From the NCBI GenBank assembly GCA_022560655.1, contig JADFSS010000013.1, positions 1 to 40,199 on the forward strand: a stretch of 40,199 nt of DNA, given 5' to 3'. This stretch comes from Candidatus Neomarinimicrobiota bacterium. GTDB lineage: Bacteria > Fidelibacterota > Marinisomatia > SCGC-AAA003-L08 > TS1B11. The translations under genes were made by a program, and so were the position numbers. Numbering within the stretch: the first letter of the stretch is position 1; every line of letters begins with the position of its first letter. Below the pieces are notes generated by a model that saw only the letters and a program-made list of their open reading frames with translations, was not told the origin of the DNA and searched no databases. Positions 23,106-31,143 of the stretch are shown piece by piece.

Positions 23106-24733
23106 TCGACCAGCTGCGCACTCAACTCGCCGGGGCACTGCAACAGCTGGACATCGAACCGGATGACATGGTGCTGAAACGCCCGAAACGTGCTGCCCAC
23201 GGCGACCTGGCCAGCAATGCGCCCCTGGTCTACGCCAAACAGGCTGGCCGGCCCCCCATGCAGCTGGCTGAAGCGCTCAAGGAGCGGCTCACCTTGGACC
23301 CAAAACTCATTGCCAAGGTCGACGTCGCGCCGCCCGGTTTTCTCAACTTCACCGTGGCCGATCAGTTCCTGCGCGGCCAGCTCCTCACCGCCCTGGACCA
23401 GGCTGGCGACTACGGCAAATCCGGAATCGGAGCGGGCCAGCGCGCGCTGGTGGAGTTCGTCAGCGTCAACCCCACCGGACCCTTGACGGTGGGGCATGGC
23501 CGCGGCGCCATTCTAGGCGACGCGGTGAGCAACATTCTGGCCTGGAATGGCTACCACGTGGAGCGGGAGTATTACTACAACAATGCGGGGCGGCAAATGC
23601 GGCTGCTGGGCGAATCGGTGCAGGCCCGCTACCGGGAGCTGCTCGGGCTGGAGGCCAGCTTCCCTGAAGATGGCTACGAGGGCGATTACATCCGTGAGAT
23701 CGCCCAGGCCCTGATTGCCGGCAATGGTGTGGACCAGGCCGACGCAGATGACAGCAAACCGTTTACCGCGGCAGCGGAACGGACCATTTTTGAGGACATC
23801 AAGTCTACGTTGAAACAACTGGGCGTTACGCTGGATTCTTACTTTAACGAGAACCGTCTATACGAATCGGGTGCGCTGGAGAACGTCCTCACCAAGCTTC
23901 GGGAGCACCAGCTGGCCTACGAGCAAGATGGCGCCACTTGGCTGAAGGCCACCGCTCTGGGCCGTGCCGACGACCGCGTATTGGTCAAGCAGACCGGTGA
24001 GCCCACCTACCGCCTGCCCGACATCGCCTACCACGCCCACAAGCTGGACCGCGGCTTTGACCTGATCGTGGACGTTTTCGGGGCCGACCATCAGGACACC
24101 TATCCCGATGTCCTGGCGGGGCTCCGTGGGCTGGGCTATGACACCACCCACATCCGGGTGCTCATCCACCAGTTTGTCACCCTCACCCAGGGCGGGCAAA
24201 CGGTGAAGATGTCCACCCGCAAGGCGACCTTCGTCACCTTGGAGGAGCTCATCCAGGAGGTGGGCCCGGATGTGGCCCGGTACTTTTTCATCATGCGGAC
24301 CATGGACTCACACCTCCAGTTTGACCTGCAGCTGGCCCGCAAGTCCTCCGATGAGAATCCCGTCTACTATCTGCAGTACGCCCACGCGCGGATGGTCAAT
24401 GTCGCCCATCATGCCGCGGCCAGTGGCCACGTCCTCGACCCCGGCCGGGCGCAGCTGAGGCTGCTCACCCTTCCGGAGGAGCGCGCGCTCATGGTCACGC
24501 TGTGGCGGTTCCCCGAAGTGGTGTCCCAGGTTCTCGACTCGCTGGAACCCCAGACGGTGGCGGCTTATCTACAGGAGTTGGCGGCGGACTACCACCGCTA
24601 CTACGCCGCAGGCCGGGTGGTCACCAAGGACGAGGCGCTCACCGCCGCGCGGCTGGTGCTTACCGCCGCCTGCCGCCAGACCATGGCCAACGGCCTGGCC
24701 ATTCTGGGCGTCGCTGCGCCGGATAGGCTGTAG
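23102..24733 (+). CDS. argS: Arginyl-tRNA synthetase
   Basis: This is a class I synthetase of 543 residues. The N-terminal Arg-N domain (about 1-90) includes RAAHGDLASNAP. The HIGH signature is T129-V-G-H132 in NPTGPLTVGHGRG, with Thr where His is usual in the first position. The KMSKS equivalent is K369-M-S-T-R. DQDTYPDVLAGLRGLGYD and QYAHARMVNV are family motifs, and the C-terminal DALR anticodon-binding domain follows from about 430 and contains YYAAGRVVTKDEALTAARLVL. The GTG start overlaps the rsfS stop. It ends four bases before the MarC-like relic. Confidence 0.97.
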   Translation: MIDQLRTQLAGALQQLDIEPDDMVLKRPKRAAHGDLASNAPLVYAKQAGRPPMQLAEALKERLTLDPKLIAKVDVAPPGFLNFTVADQFLRGQLLTALDQAGDYGKSGIGAGQRALVEFVSVNPTGPLTVGHGRGAILGDAVSNILAWNGYHVEREYYYNNAGRQMRLLGESVQARYRELLGLEASFPEDGYEGDYIREIAQALIAGNGVDQADADDSKPFTAAAERTIFEDIKSTLKQLGVTLDSYFNENRLYESGALENVLTKLREHQLAYEQDGATWLKATALGRADDRVLVKQTGEPTYRLPDIAYHAHKLDRGFDLIVDVFGADHQDTYPDVLAGLRGLGYDTTHIRVLIHQFVTLTQGGQTVKMSTRKATFVTLEELIQEVGPDVARYFFIMRTMDSHLQFDLQLARKSSDENPVYYLQYAHARMVNVAHHAAASGHVLDPGRAQLRLLTLPEERALMVTLWRFPEVVSQVLDSLEPQTVAAYLQELAADYHRYYAAGRVVTKDEALTAARLVLTAACRQTMANGLAILGVAAPDRL

Positions 24734-24736
24734 CCC

Positions 24737-24844
24737 GTGGACGTGCCGTTCTTTCTACTGGCGCTATCCTCGCTGTTCACGCTGGTCAACCAGTGGGCAT
24801 CAGCCCGCCACGCGCCTGTGGACAACCGCCGCTGTCGCCTGTAA
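24737..24844 (+). pseudogene. N-terminal relic of a MarC-family membrane protein
   Basis: GTG 24737 opens a 35-codon frame whose first 19 residues (MDVPFFLLALSSLFTLVN) match the first helix of MarC-family proteins. In the family the next residues are normally P-x-G. In the +1 frame directly after VN the DNA encodes PVGISPP, as expected. A one-base deletion after the Asn codon therefore seems to have broken the gene, and the remaining ~180 codons are gone, since the 96-aa gene follows within 60 bp. The MarC match is from memory and rests on one helix, so it is moderate. A genuine 35-aa small membrane protein remains possible. Confidence 0.5.
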
Positions 24845-24902
24845 CATTGGCGGCGGGCTCACCCCCCAGCAACGTCACACATCACCAGCGAGAGGACCTG
24901 CC

Positions 24903-25193
24903 ATGGAAAGATTCCTGATCGAGGTGCCCCACGACCGGAAGGACTGCGCTCAGGCCGCCAAGATTTTTATGGAGAGCGGCTCCCACTTTATGACCCACGC
25001 CGACTACGGCTGCGAGGACGGCGAGCACAAGGCGTGGATGATCGTGGAACTGGATGACAAGGCGGCGGCCCGGGCGGTGCTGCCCCCGGCCTACCGGGCC
25101 CAGGCCAAAATCGTGAAACTCGCCAACTACTCCGATGTGCTTAGGGGCATAGAGGATATGCATGAGGGCATAGAGCGCCACTTCAGCGGCTAG
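24903..25193 (+). CDS. Conserved hypothetical protein (96 aa)
   Basis: There are 96 residues with a GAGAGG ribosome binding site at 24890-24895, 7 bases upstream. It looks like a small ferredoxin-like (beta-alpha-beta) or dimeric barrel protein: FLIEVPHDRKDCAQAAKIFM, SGSHFMTHADYGCEDGEHKA, WMIVELDDKAAARAVLPPAY, QAKIVKLANYS. The conserved-looking His, Cys and Asp in THADYGCEDGEHKAWM could bind a metal. It is probably cytoplasmic. It is the last gene of the 17.5-25.2 kb plus-strand series. I do not know its function. Confidence 0.75.
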   Translation: MERFLIEVPHDRKDCAQAAKIFMESGSHFMTHADYGCEDGEHKAWMIVELDDKAAARAVLPPAYRAQAKIVKLANYSDVLRGIEDMHEGIERHFSG

Positions 25194-25370
25194 GCGTGCA
25201 GCCCGGTGAGCCCCCTACAGCTCTGCCGGAGCCCGGCATCCCGGCCACCTCAACCCCACCCCAGCAGGGCTCTCCAGCCATCGGGCCGCCCATTTTCATC
25301 TACAGGGCGGGTCAGAAACAATAGTTCAGCACCCAGGCCGTTAGGTTTTGCAAGCATGCAGGACCTATTG

Positions 25371-25379
25371 TGGTATACT
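25371..25379 (+). promoter_or_regulatory. Extended -10 promoter of the MDR-DUF4386 pair
   Basis: TGGTATACT fits an extended -10 (TG-n-TATACT, five of six consensus positions), 43 bp before ATG 25423. A suitable -35 is not evident at 17 bp, as is common with extended -10 promoters. It lies exactly where the DNA becomes AT-rich. Confidence 0.5.
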
Positions 25380-25422
25380 TAACTGAAAATGGCCGCATCA
25401 AAGTAATCTTGGAGCAATACCT

Positions 25423-26409
25423 ATGAAAGCGATTGTATGCACAAAATACGGACCACCGGATGTTCTTCAGCTCCAAGAGGTAGAAAAACCTGTTCCTAAA
25501 GATAATGAAGTACTCATAAAGGTTCACGCAGCAACAGCAACAACATCGGGTCTCTCCGGTCGAAAAGGTGAACCATTTATTGCTAGACTATTCACTGGTC
25601 TCACAAAACCTAAAAAAAACATACTCGGGATTGAGCTAGCCGGGGAAATTGAAGTCGTTGGAAAAGATGTAAAATTATTTAAAATCGGTGACCAAATTTT
25701 GGGACATGCCGGGCTCGGCTTCGGTGCTTATGCTGAGTTCATTTCTCTGCCTGAAAACGCGGCATTGGTCATAAAACCTACCAATATGTCTTATGAGGAA
25801 TCTGTCGCTGTTGTTGAAGGGACATTAACAGCATTACATTTTTTTAGGGGTAAGGGAACTATTCAGAGTGGACAAAAAGTACTTATCAATGGCGCTTCTG
25901 GATCTGTAGGTACTGCTTCGATACAGGTTGCCAAGTACTTTGGGGCAGAAGTGACCGGCGTCTGCAGCACAACAAATATAGAACTGGTGAAATCTCTGGG
26001 CGCCGATACAGTCATTGATTATACCCAAGAGGATTTTACCAAAGGTGGTGCTACCTATGATGTTATTTTTGACACGGTAGGCAAGAGTTCATTTTCACGT
26101 TGTAAAGGCTCGCTAAAGCAAAAGGGTGTCTATCTTGATGCCGGTAGGGCCGCAACTATATTTCCAATGTTATGGACTTCAATATTCGGCAGTAAAAAAG
26201 CCATTATTAAGGCCACGTATGTGAGGCCACCAGAGAAAATCAAGAAAGATTTAGTTTTCCTCAAAGAGCTGATTGAGACGGGAAAGATAAAGCCGGTCAT
26301 CGATAGACGCTATCCGTTGGAACAAACTGCCGAGGCTCACCGGTATGTTGAAAAAGGGCACAAAAAGGGGAATGTGGTCATAACTGTGGAGCATAATAAC
26401 AAAACCTAA
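25423..26409 (+). CDS. MDR-family NAD(P)-dependent oxidoreductase (quinone-reductase-like)
   Basis: The 328-residue medium-chain dehydrogenase/reductase starts [17 protein letters not shown] and has the Rossmann motif [20 protein letters not shown] (157-176) and [12 protein letters not shown] near 69-80. No catalytic zinc cysteine/histidine set (GHE, or a four-Cys lobe) is present, so it is of the zinc-independent quinone oxidoreductase type. It is cytoplasmic and reduces quinones or enones with NADPH by analogy. It is followed after 19 bp by the DUF4386 gene; this pairing recurs in Bacteroidota-like genomes as I recall. Codon use is much more AT-rich than that of the argS operon, which suggests horizontal transfer. 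Confidence 0.9.
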   Translation: MKAIVCTKYGPPDVLQLQEVEKPVPKDNEVLIKVHAATATTSGLSGRKGEPFIARLFTGLTKPKKNILGIELAGEIEVVGKDVKLFKIGDQILGHAGLGFGAYAEFISLPENAALVIKPTNMSYEESVAVVEGTLTALHFFRGKGTIQSGQKVLINGASGSVGTASIQVAKYFGAEVTGVCSTTNIELVKSLGADTVIDYTQEDFTKGGATYDVIFDTVGKSSFSRCKGSLKQKGVYLDAGRAATIFPMLWTSIFGSKKAIIKATYVRPPEKIKKDLVFLKELIETGKIKPVIDRRYPLEQTAEAHRYVEKGHKKGNVVITVEHNNKT

Positions 26410-26428
26410 TAAATCAGGAGAAATTGAA

Positions 26429-27157
26429 ATGACAAACCGTATCGCTGATATATCACTACGCCAAGCTGCCCTGGTCGCAGGGTTCGGGTATCTAATCATT
26501 TTTATATTCGGTGGCTTCGCTAGTTTCTCTGGGATTTCTGTGCCGGGGAATGCAGCAGCAACAGCCGATAATATTATGGCTTCTGAGTCACTATTTCGCA
26601 TGGGTATTGCTAGCTGGCTATTCGCGCTTACGGCTGATGCGATTGTAGCTTGGGCGCTCTATGTTTTCCTCAAACCAGTAAGTAAGAGTCTCTCGCTGCT
26701 CGCGGCGTGGTTGCGGTTGGTGTTTGTCGCTGTTTTTGTACTCAATCAGCTCAATCTTGTTTTTGCTTGGCAACTTCTAAGTGGTTCGGACTATGCCACA
26801 GTATTTGAACCCAATCAGTTGCATGCTCAAGCGATGCTATTTCTTAATGCGTACGAATATGGAATGCATATTTCATTCATATTTTTTGGCCTGCATATAT
26901 TTGTCCTTGGTTATTTGATTTTCAAGTCGGACTACATTCCCAGAATTTTGGGCGTCCTGTTGATAATTGCATCTGTAGGCTATCAAATAGATAGTTTTGG
27001 AAATTTTCTTTCATCCCGCTACGCCAACAACGAAGCATTATTTTTAGTGTTTGTTGCCGTGCCTGCGGTTATTGCGGAATTTTCACTTAACTTGTGGCTT
27101 TTGATTAAAGGTGGAAAGGACGAACAGCAGGAGAAACGTGCTCTTGAATCTGCCTAA
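26429..27157 (+). CDS. DUF4386 integral membrane protein
   Basis: There are 242 residues and six to seven predicted membrane helices. The N-terminus ISLRQAALVAGFGYLIIFIF with FGGFASFSG and a middle SLSLLAAWLRLVFVAVFVLN are typical of DUF4386, an uncharacterised family. GAG AAATTGAA lies before ATG 26429 (AGGAGAAATTGAA, spacing about 8). It is cotranscribed with the MDR gene and shares its AT-rich codon use, so the two were probably acquired together. Role unknown; a membrane partner of the oxidoreductase is only a guess. Confidence 0.88.
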   Translation: MTNRIADISLRQAALVAGFGYLIIFIFGGFASFSGISVPGNAAATADNIMASESLFRMGIASWLFALTADAIVAWALYVFLKPVSKSLSLLAAWLRLVFVAVFVLNQLNLVFAWQLLSGSDYATVFEPNQLHAQAMLFLNAYEYGMHISFIFFGLHIFVLGYLIFKSDYIPRILGVLLIIASVGYQIDSFGNFLSSRYANNEALFLVFVAVPAVIAEFSLNLWLLIKGGKDEQQEKRALESA

Positions 27158-27267
27158 CCTAACCCATGCCGAAGGGATAAGGAGTTCGTTTTCGAGCCAG
27201 CGCCCGGCGGCACCGTCAAATCTGTTGGGTGCGGGAGCCGGTCAATCCGGGGTGCACCGACGCCGCG

Positions 27268-27963
27268 CTACCAGGCCAACTCCAACGCCCGGGCCAGGTA
27301 GGCCGCTAACGGGGCCATAGCGCGGTAGCTGCTGGCCGCCTGCTCCACGAATCCCGGCGACGTCACTTCCCTGCTGCTCAGCCGTACGGACGCGGTAAAA
27401 TCCTTCCGGCGCAGGTCATCGGCAAAGGGGTGGTCGGGGCCGAATTCTTTGGGTACCCGCTTGAGCTGCTCGCCCTCCACGCCGTTGGTAGTGCTTAAAA
27501 ACGCCTGCCCGGTTGTCGCTTTGCGCCAATCTTCAGGGTGCGCGGCGATGTGGTTGCGGATTTGATAGGCCGAGGGGGTCGCCGGACGCCATACGCCACA
27601 GCCGAGCAGACTTTTCTCCGGACCCAGGTGCACATAAAATCCCAGGGAGTGGGCATCGCCGCTACTGCTGTGCTGAAAGTGGGCAGCGGCGTGGGTCTTG
27701 TAGGGCGTTTTGTCCTTGGAGAAACGGGTGTCGCGGTAAATTCGGAACATGGAACCGCCCACCGGCTTCGGGCTGGCCACGATGTGGGCCGAAAGCTCGG
27801 CCAGCGGCGCTTGCATCATGACGATGAACTGGAGCATGGGGTCGCGCACATCTGAGTGGTACCGCTCCTTGTTGGCATTGAACCACTGGCGGTTGTTATT
27901 CTCGCTGAGTTCCTTGAGAAAGTCAAACAGCGCAGGCGAAAAGGGTGACTTCGAACTGCTCAT
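27268..27963 (-). CDS. DUF2461-family protein
   Basis: There are 231 residues. The family signature is clear: FDFLKELSENNNRQWFNANK with ERYHSDVRDPM at the start, then FRIYRDTRFSKDKTPYKTHA, GFYVHLGPEKSLLGCGVWRP and LKRVPKEFGPDHPFADDLRR. There is no signal peptide, so it is cytoplasmic. DUF2461 proteins are widespread but have no established function. GC content is back to the genome norm, so it marks the right end of the AT-rich block. It is monocistronic; the bases upstream of its ATG are AT-rich and may hold its promoter. Confidence 0.93.
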   Translation of the reverse strand: MSSSKSPFSPALFDFLKELSENNNRQWFNANKERYHSDVRDPMLQFIVMMQAPLAELSAHIVASPKPVGGSMFRIYRDTRFSKDKTPYKTHAAAHFQHSSSGDAHSLGFYVHLGPEKSLLGCGVWRPATPSAYQIRNHIAAHPEDWRKATTGQAFLSTTNGVEGEQLKRVPKEFGPDHPFADDLRRKDFTASVRLSSREVTSPGFVEQAASSYRAMAPLAAYLARALELAW

Positions 27964-28101
27964 GAAATATCCCTGTTGATGCTGTTATTACAGGCAAAAT
28001 GGATGACAAAATAAGAGTGGCAAGAATTCGGCTTGATACTTGATACTAAAATACCCGGCCCATCCATTCCCGGAAGGTGGTGGTACACTCTTGGGTATGG
28101 T

Positions 28102-28151
28102 GTGGAGGCGGCCTTGGCCTGTTGGCCTACGGCCGGAGGGAGGGAGTCGAA
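28102..28151. repeat. Split copy of the tmRNA 3' end
   Basis: GTGGAGGCGG (28102-28111) and GGGAGTCGAA (28142-28151) both recur, in the same order and direction, at 28205-28214 and 28216-28225 in the 3' end of the tmRNA gene. Here 30 bp separate them instead of one. This could be a decayed second attachment site or a chance match of two 10-mers. Confidence 0.4.
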
Positions 28152-28182
28152 GGCTCGCCGTAGGCAGTAGCCTGCTGGCTAC
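28125..28182. repeat. Tandem inverted repeats downstream of ssrA
   Basis: A 9-bp perfect stem GCCTACGGC/GCCGTAGGC (28125-28133 with 28157-28165) is followed by a 6-bp hairpin GTAGCC-TGCT-GGCTAC (28167-28182). On the tmRNA strand they lie just beyond the 3' end and could serve as its terminator, though no T-run follows. They may also be part of a dispersed palindromic repeat. Confidence 0.5.
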
Positions 28183-28205
28183 GCTGAGGCCCCCCGATCA
28201 GATAG

Positions 28206-28559
28206 TGGAGGCGGGGGGAGTCGAACCCCCGTCCGAAGAAGTGGTCCAGGCGGCGTCTACACGCATAGTCCGCTGATGGGTCTCACCGCTTCTTGGTCAA
28301 CGGACAAACGCCGAAGCGGCCAGCCTGAAAAGGTCTCGTTCCTGCCCCTCAGGCGCAGACAGGAACCAGTCTGCAGCGATGACGCCGAGACCCGGGAGGG
28401 CAGACACCCCCCGGGGCGACGGGCCTATGCTATTTAAGCGTAGGCCATGCCGTAGTTATCGGCACTTGTTGGTCTGCCCGGATGATTTGACGAGGTGACC
28501 AGACATCCTCGACGCGCAACCACGTGCACCTGCCAATCCGTCGAAACCGTTTCGCCCCC
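28206..28559 (-). ncRNA. ssrA: Transfer-messenger RNA
   Basis: tmRNA rescues stalled ribosomes: it acts as alanyl-tRNA, then as mRNA for a degradation tag. The 5' end GGGGGCGAAACGGTTTCGACGG and the 3' end GGTTCGACTCCCCCCGCCTCC with discriminator A are canonical. The 5' GGGGGCG pairs with 3' CGCCTCC over seven bases (one G-U). CCA is not encoded (CTA follows). The resume codon is GCC at 28461-28463, and the tag reads ADNYGMAYA before TAA. The length is 354 nt in one piece, not permuted. It has its own promoter on the minus strand. The partner SmpB is not in the window. Confidence 0.97.
28434..28463 (-). other. tmRNA tag reading frame ADNYGMAYA
   Basis: Ten codons from GCC (28463-28461) to TAA (28436-28434). 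The start is set by the AGU just before GCC, which matches the usual position of the resume codon. The C-terminus is -Tyr-Ala rather than the -Leu-Ala-Ala or -Val-Ala-Ala of most bacterial tags. Confidence 0.8.
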
Positions 28560-28612
28560 AATGTCAAAGAGCGCCCAGCGAGGCACCCCAAGGGTGCTTT
28601 TGGGCCGCTGGT

Positions 28613-28641
28613 AATATAATTTGTCACCCGGCCAATCCCAA
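28613..28641 (-). promoter_or_regulatory. ssrA: ssrA promoter
   Basis: On the minus strand TTGGGA (-35, 28641-28636) and TATATT (-10, 28618-28613) are separated by 17 bp. Transcription would begin near 28606, giving a leader of about 47 nt before the mature 5' end, to be removed by RNase P. The leader contains the nested hairpin CCAGCG...GCACCC-TTG-GGGTGC...CGCTGG. Confidence 0.65.
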
Positions 28642-28694
28642 CACTTAGTCGTGCCGGACCAGCACCTGCAGATTTCAAACATCAGGAGGCGCCC

Positions 28695-29900
28695 ATGACC
28701 AGAATCAGTGCCGAAACGCTGCCCAAGTTCCAGAAGTTCCTCTCGGATCAGGGGTTGGATGCCTGGCTGCTGTATGACTTCCAGGGACTCAACACCTTCG
28801 CCCGCCAGTTCGTGCCGCTGGATGAGGGGCTGATCACGCGCCGCTGGTTCTACCTGCTGCCTGCCACCGGCAGCCCCGCGGCCCTGGTCCACCGCATTGA
28901 GGAGCACTACTTTGAGGGGCTGCCGGGCAAACGGATTCCCTACAGCGGCTGGCAGGAACTCCACCATGCCCTTGGTGAGCTGCTGGCCGGACACCATCGG
29001 GTGGCCATGGAGTACTCCCCGGAATGTGCCCTGCCGTATGTGAGCAAGATCGACGCAGGCACCCTGGAGCTGGTGCGCAGCTCCGGCGTAGAGGTGGTCT
29101 CATCCGGCGACATCATCCAGTACTTCCACTCCCGCTGGAGCCACAAGGGCTATACCGCCCACATGGCTACCGTGGCGCTTATGCATCAGATTCGGGAACG
29201 GGCCTTCGCCACGGCGGCCAAGGCTGTGCGCGACGGGCAGAAGCTCTCTGAATACGAGCTCCAGCAGGCGATGATGAGCGACATGACTGCTGCGGGACTG
29301 TACGCGGATCATCCGCCCATTGTGGCCGTGGATGCCCATGCTGCCCTGCCCCACTACTCGCCCACCGAGAGCAATCCCAGCCCCATCGAGGCTGGCAGCC
29401 TGCTCCTCATCGACATGTGGGCCAAACAGAGCGACGAGCCGGAAGCCACCTACGTGGACATCACCTGGACCGGGTATGCCGGGGAACAGGTGCCCGGTAA
29501 AATCGCCCAGGTTTTTAGCGTTGTCAAGGAGGCGCGGGATGCGGCGGTGGGGTTTATGGAGCGGCGCCTGGCTGCGGGCCAGCCGGTGGCGGGCTGGGAG
29601 GTGGACGAGGCCTGCCGGGCGGTGGTCACTGAGGCCGGATATGGTCCCCATTTTACCCACCGCACCGGCCACAGCATCGACGTTGAAGTGCACGGCGCGG
29701 GGGTTAACATCGATGCCTTGGAGGTGCGGGACGACCGCCAATTGATCCCCGGTGTGGGCTTCAGCATCGAGCCGGGTATCTACCTGCCGGGCGAGTTCGG
29801 CATCCGCAGCGAGATCGACGCCTACATCAGCGACACAGGTGTGGAAGTGACGACGACTCCTTCGCAGGAAGAAGTGCTGCCGCTGCTGGCCATGTTCTAG
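28695..29900 (+). CDS. M24-family metallopeptidase (Xaa-Pro peptidase type)
   Basis: There are 401 residues. An N-terminal creatinase-like domain (about 1-150) precedes the pita-bread catalytic domain. The five metal ligands are all visible: D240 (LLIDMWA), D255 (YVDITWTG), H326 (RTGHSID), E359 (FSIEPGIYL) and E373 (RSEIDAYI). The enzyme should cleave peptides at X-Pro bonds with two Mn or Zn ions in the cytoplasm; no signal peptide is seen. The first Asp lies in DMWAK rather than the more usual D-G-x-Y, as in the Xaa-Pro dipeptidase subgroup seen in this kind of bacteria. AGGAGG lies five bases before the ATG. It is divergent from ssrA, with 135 bp between them. Confidence 0.93.
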   Translation: MTRISAETLPKFQKFLSDQGLDAWLLYDFQGLNTFARQFVPLDEGLITRRWFYLLPATGSPAALVHRIEEHYFEGLPGKRIPYSGWQELHHALGELLAGHHRVAMEYSPECALPYVSKIDAGTLELVRSSGVEVVSSGDIIQYFHSRWSHKGYTAHMATVALMHQIRERAFATAAKAVRDGQKLSEYELQQAMMSDMTAAGLYADHPPIVAVDAHAALPHYSPTESNPSPIEAGSLLLIDMWAKQSDEPEATYVDITWTGYAGEQVPGKIAQVFSVVKEARDAAVGFMERRLAAGQPVAGWEVDEACRAVVTEAGYGPHFTHRTGHSIDVEVHGAGVNIDALEVRDDRQLIPGVGFSIEPGIYLPGEFGIRSEIDAYISDTGVEVTTTPSQEEVLPLLAMF

Positions 29901-30027
29901 AGGGAGCCTCCGGCCGCGCAGCAAGCGTGGTATCCCTTGCTATTGGGGGGCCGCAACCCTTAAAATGTTGCCGGCTATCGCTAACCATATTGCACTTCAT
30001 TAACCCGCAGCGCTGGAGGAGCAAGAC

Positions 30028-30462
30028 TTGATCAACTTGGGGAGACCCACAAAACTGGTCGCTTTAGGCCTGGTTCTGATCTGGGGCCTGGTCTTGGTGA
30101 CGCCGGCTCGCGCCAACATCATATTCTTCACCACCATCATGAGGAACTGCCAGCACTACCGGGTATCGGCGGACATGGTGCAGATGAACCTGGAAAAGAA
30201 TGAGAACGGCGAGCTTGTATTTTACCTGACCTTGCCCAGCCGCCGGAACAATTTTGAAGAAGTGATACTGGTTGGGTATGTGGCTACCAGCCACGCCATC
30301 GCGCGCACCGGTTTGAACGTGATCGATATTTATGTAGCCGCGGTTTCCAGGACGGATGATGTGCAAATGACGACCCGGGCCAAAACGACGTTGGCTGAAA
30401 AGCTCCGCCAAGGCGAGATCAAAACACATGAGTTCATGCGTCAAATTGAGTGGGTTGAATAA
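30028..30462 (+). CDS. Small secreted protein of unknown function
   Basis: There are 144 residues starting at TTG 30028, supported by GGAGGAG about 8 bases upstream; no ATG occurs before the signal peptide. The signal covers about 8-29 (LVALGLVLIWGLVLVTPARA). The mature 115 residues are unrecognised: NIIFFTTIMRNCQHYRVSAD, then VQMNLEKNENGELVFYLTLP, with Arg/Asp-rich strands and a helical end. It has one cysteine. It lies 11 bp before the DUF350 gene, so the two form a small operon. Confidence 0.7.
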   Translation: MINLGRPTKLVALGLVLIWGLVLVTPARANIIFFTTIMRNCQHYRVSADMVQMNLEKNENGELVFYLTLPSRRNNFEEVILVGYVATSHAIARTGLNVIDIYVAAVSRTDDVQMTTRAKTTLAEKLRQGEIKTHEFMRQIEWVE

Positions 30463-30473
30463 GGAGGATTGAC

Positions 30474-30701
30474 GTGCTGTCATTTGGTGATACCCTGGTC
30501 CTTTACCTCAGAACCATCGGCTGGGCGCTGGCAGTTTCTATCGGCTTTTCGCTGGGAACAGCCATTGCCGTCCTGATTTTTGCGCTCATATCGCGTGACA
30601 TCGACGAGTGGGCAGAAATCAGAAACAAGAATTATGGTGTGGCGGCGATCTTCGTCGCATTGATCGTCATGATCGGCCTGCTGGTGATGAGCGTGGTCTA
30701 G
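30474..30701 (+). CDS. DUF350 two-TM membrane protein
   Basis: There are 75 residues: two helices (about 13-38 and 53-75) linked by the diagnostic DIDEWAEIRNKNYGVAAIFV. The DEWxEIxxxN loop is the DUF350 hallmark. Some family members carry four helices, so this is a short form. The GTG start has AAGGAGG six bases before it. DUF350 is of unknown function and is often adjacent to DUF1190, DUF4178 or spermidine-synthase-like genes; none of these is present. It pairs with the secreted 144-aa protein. Confidence 0.88.
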   Translation: MLSFGDTLVLYLRTIGWALAVSIGFSLGTAIAVLIFALISRDIDEWAEIRNKNYGVAAIFVALIVMIGLLVMSVV

Positions 30702-30887
30702 CGGCCGGCGACCCACTTCCCACACCGGTTTTCGTACCTGCCCACGGCGTCCGCGCGACGCCAAAATTGTCGTGTTGCCGCGGGCGTCCGTCCTCAGCAG
30801 CCTGCCGACGGGCTAGCCAGTGACGTCTCACCGTTCATACACCTGAAGTAACCCCTAACTCAGGACGGTTTTCCCTGCTTGGGGCTT

Positions 30888-30916
30888 TTGATTTGAGTCC
30901 AGGCAGGGGGTAAATT
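30888..30916 (+). promoter_or_regulatory. Promoter of tRNA-Lys
   Basis: TTGATT (-35) and TAAATT (-10), spaced by 17 bp, place the start within a few bases of the tRNA 5' end at 30925, so the primary transcript would have almost no leader. Confidence 0.5.
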
Positions 30917-30924
30917 TGCCCGCC

Positions 30925-30997
30925 GCGCCACTAGCTCAACTGGTAGAGCAGCGGACTCTTAATCCGTTGGTTGCAGGTTCGAGTCCTGTGTGGCGCA
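30925..30997 (+). tRNA. tRNA-Lys (anticodon CTT)
   Basis: The 73-nt cloverleaf has a perfect acceptor stem GCGCCAC/GTGGCGC, a D-arm GCTC/GAGC with GG in its loop, an anticodon stem GCGGA/TCCGT around the loop CTCTTAA (anticodon CTT), and a T-arm GCAGG-TTCGAGT-CCTGT. Discriminator A follows; CCA is not encoded. It reads AAG. MnmA acts on the UUU isoacceptor, not this one. Confidence 0.97.
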
Positions 30998-31143
30998 CGC
31001 CTCCGTTCCCGTCGGCAAGCCCCCGAAATAGACCCAGAACAGCTCCCAAGCCCCTCGTCCAAACTCCCGCAAAGAACCGCAAGAACCGCACCCACAGGCG
31101 GATACGGAACCGGATACGGTGGGAGCCATCGTCCCCCGGGCGG

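Noticed and set aside
28125-28182. Classical rho-independent terminator of ssrA
   Set aside because: The hairpins are strong, but no T-run follows on the tmRNA strand, so they are listed as inverted repeats only.
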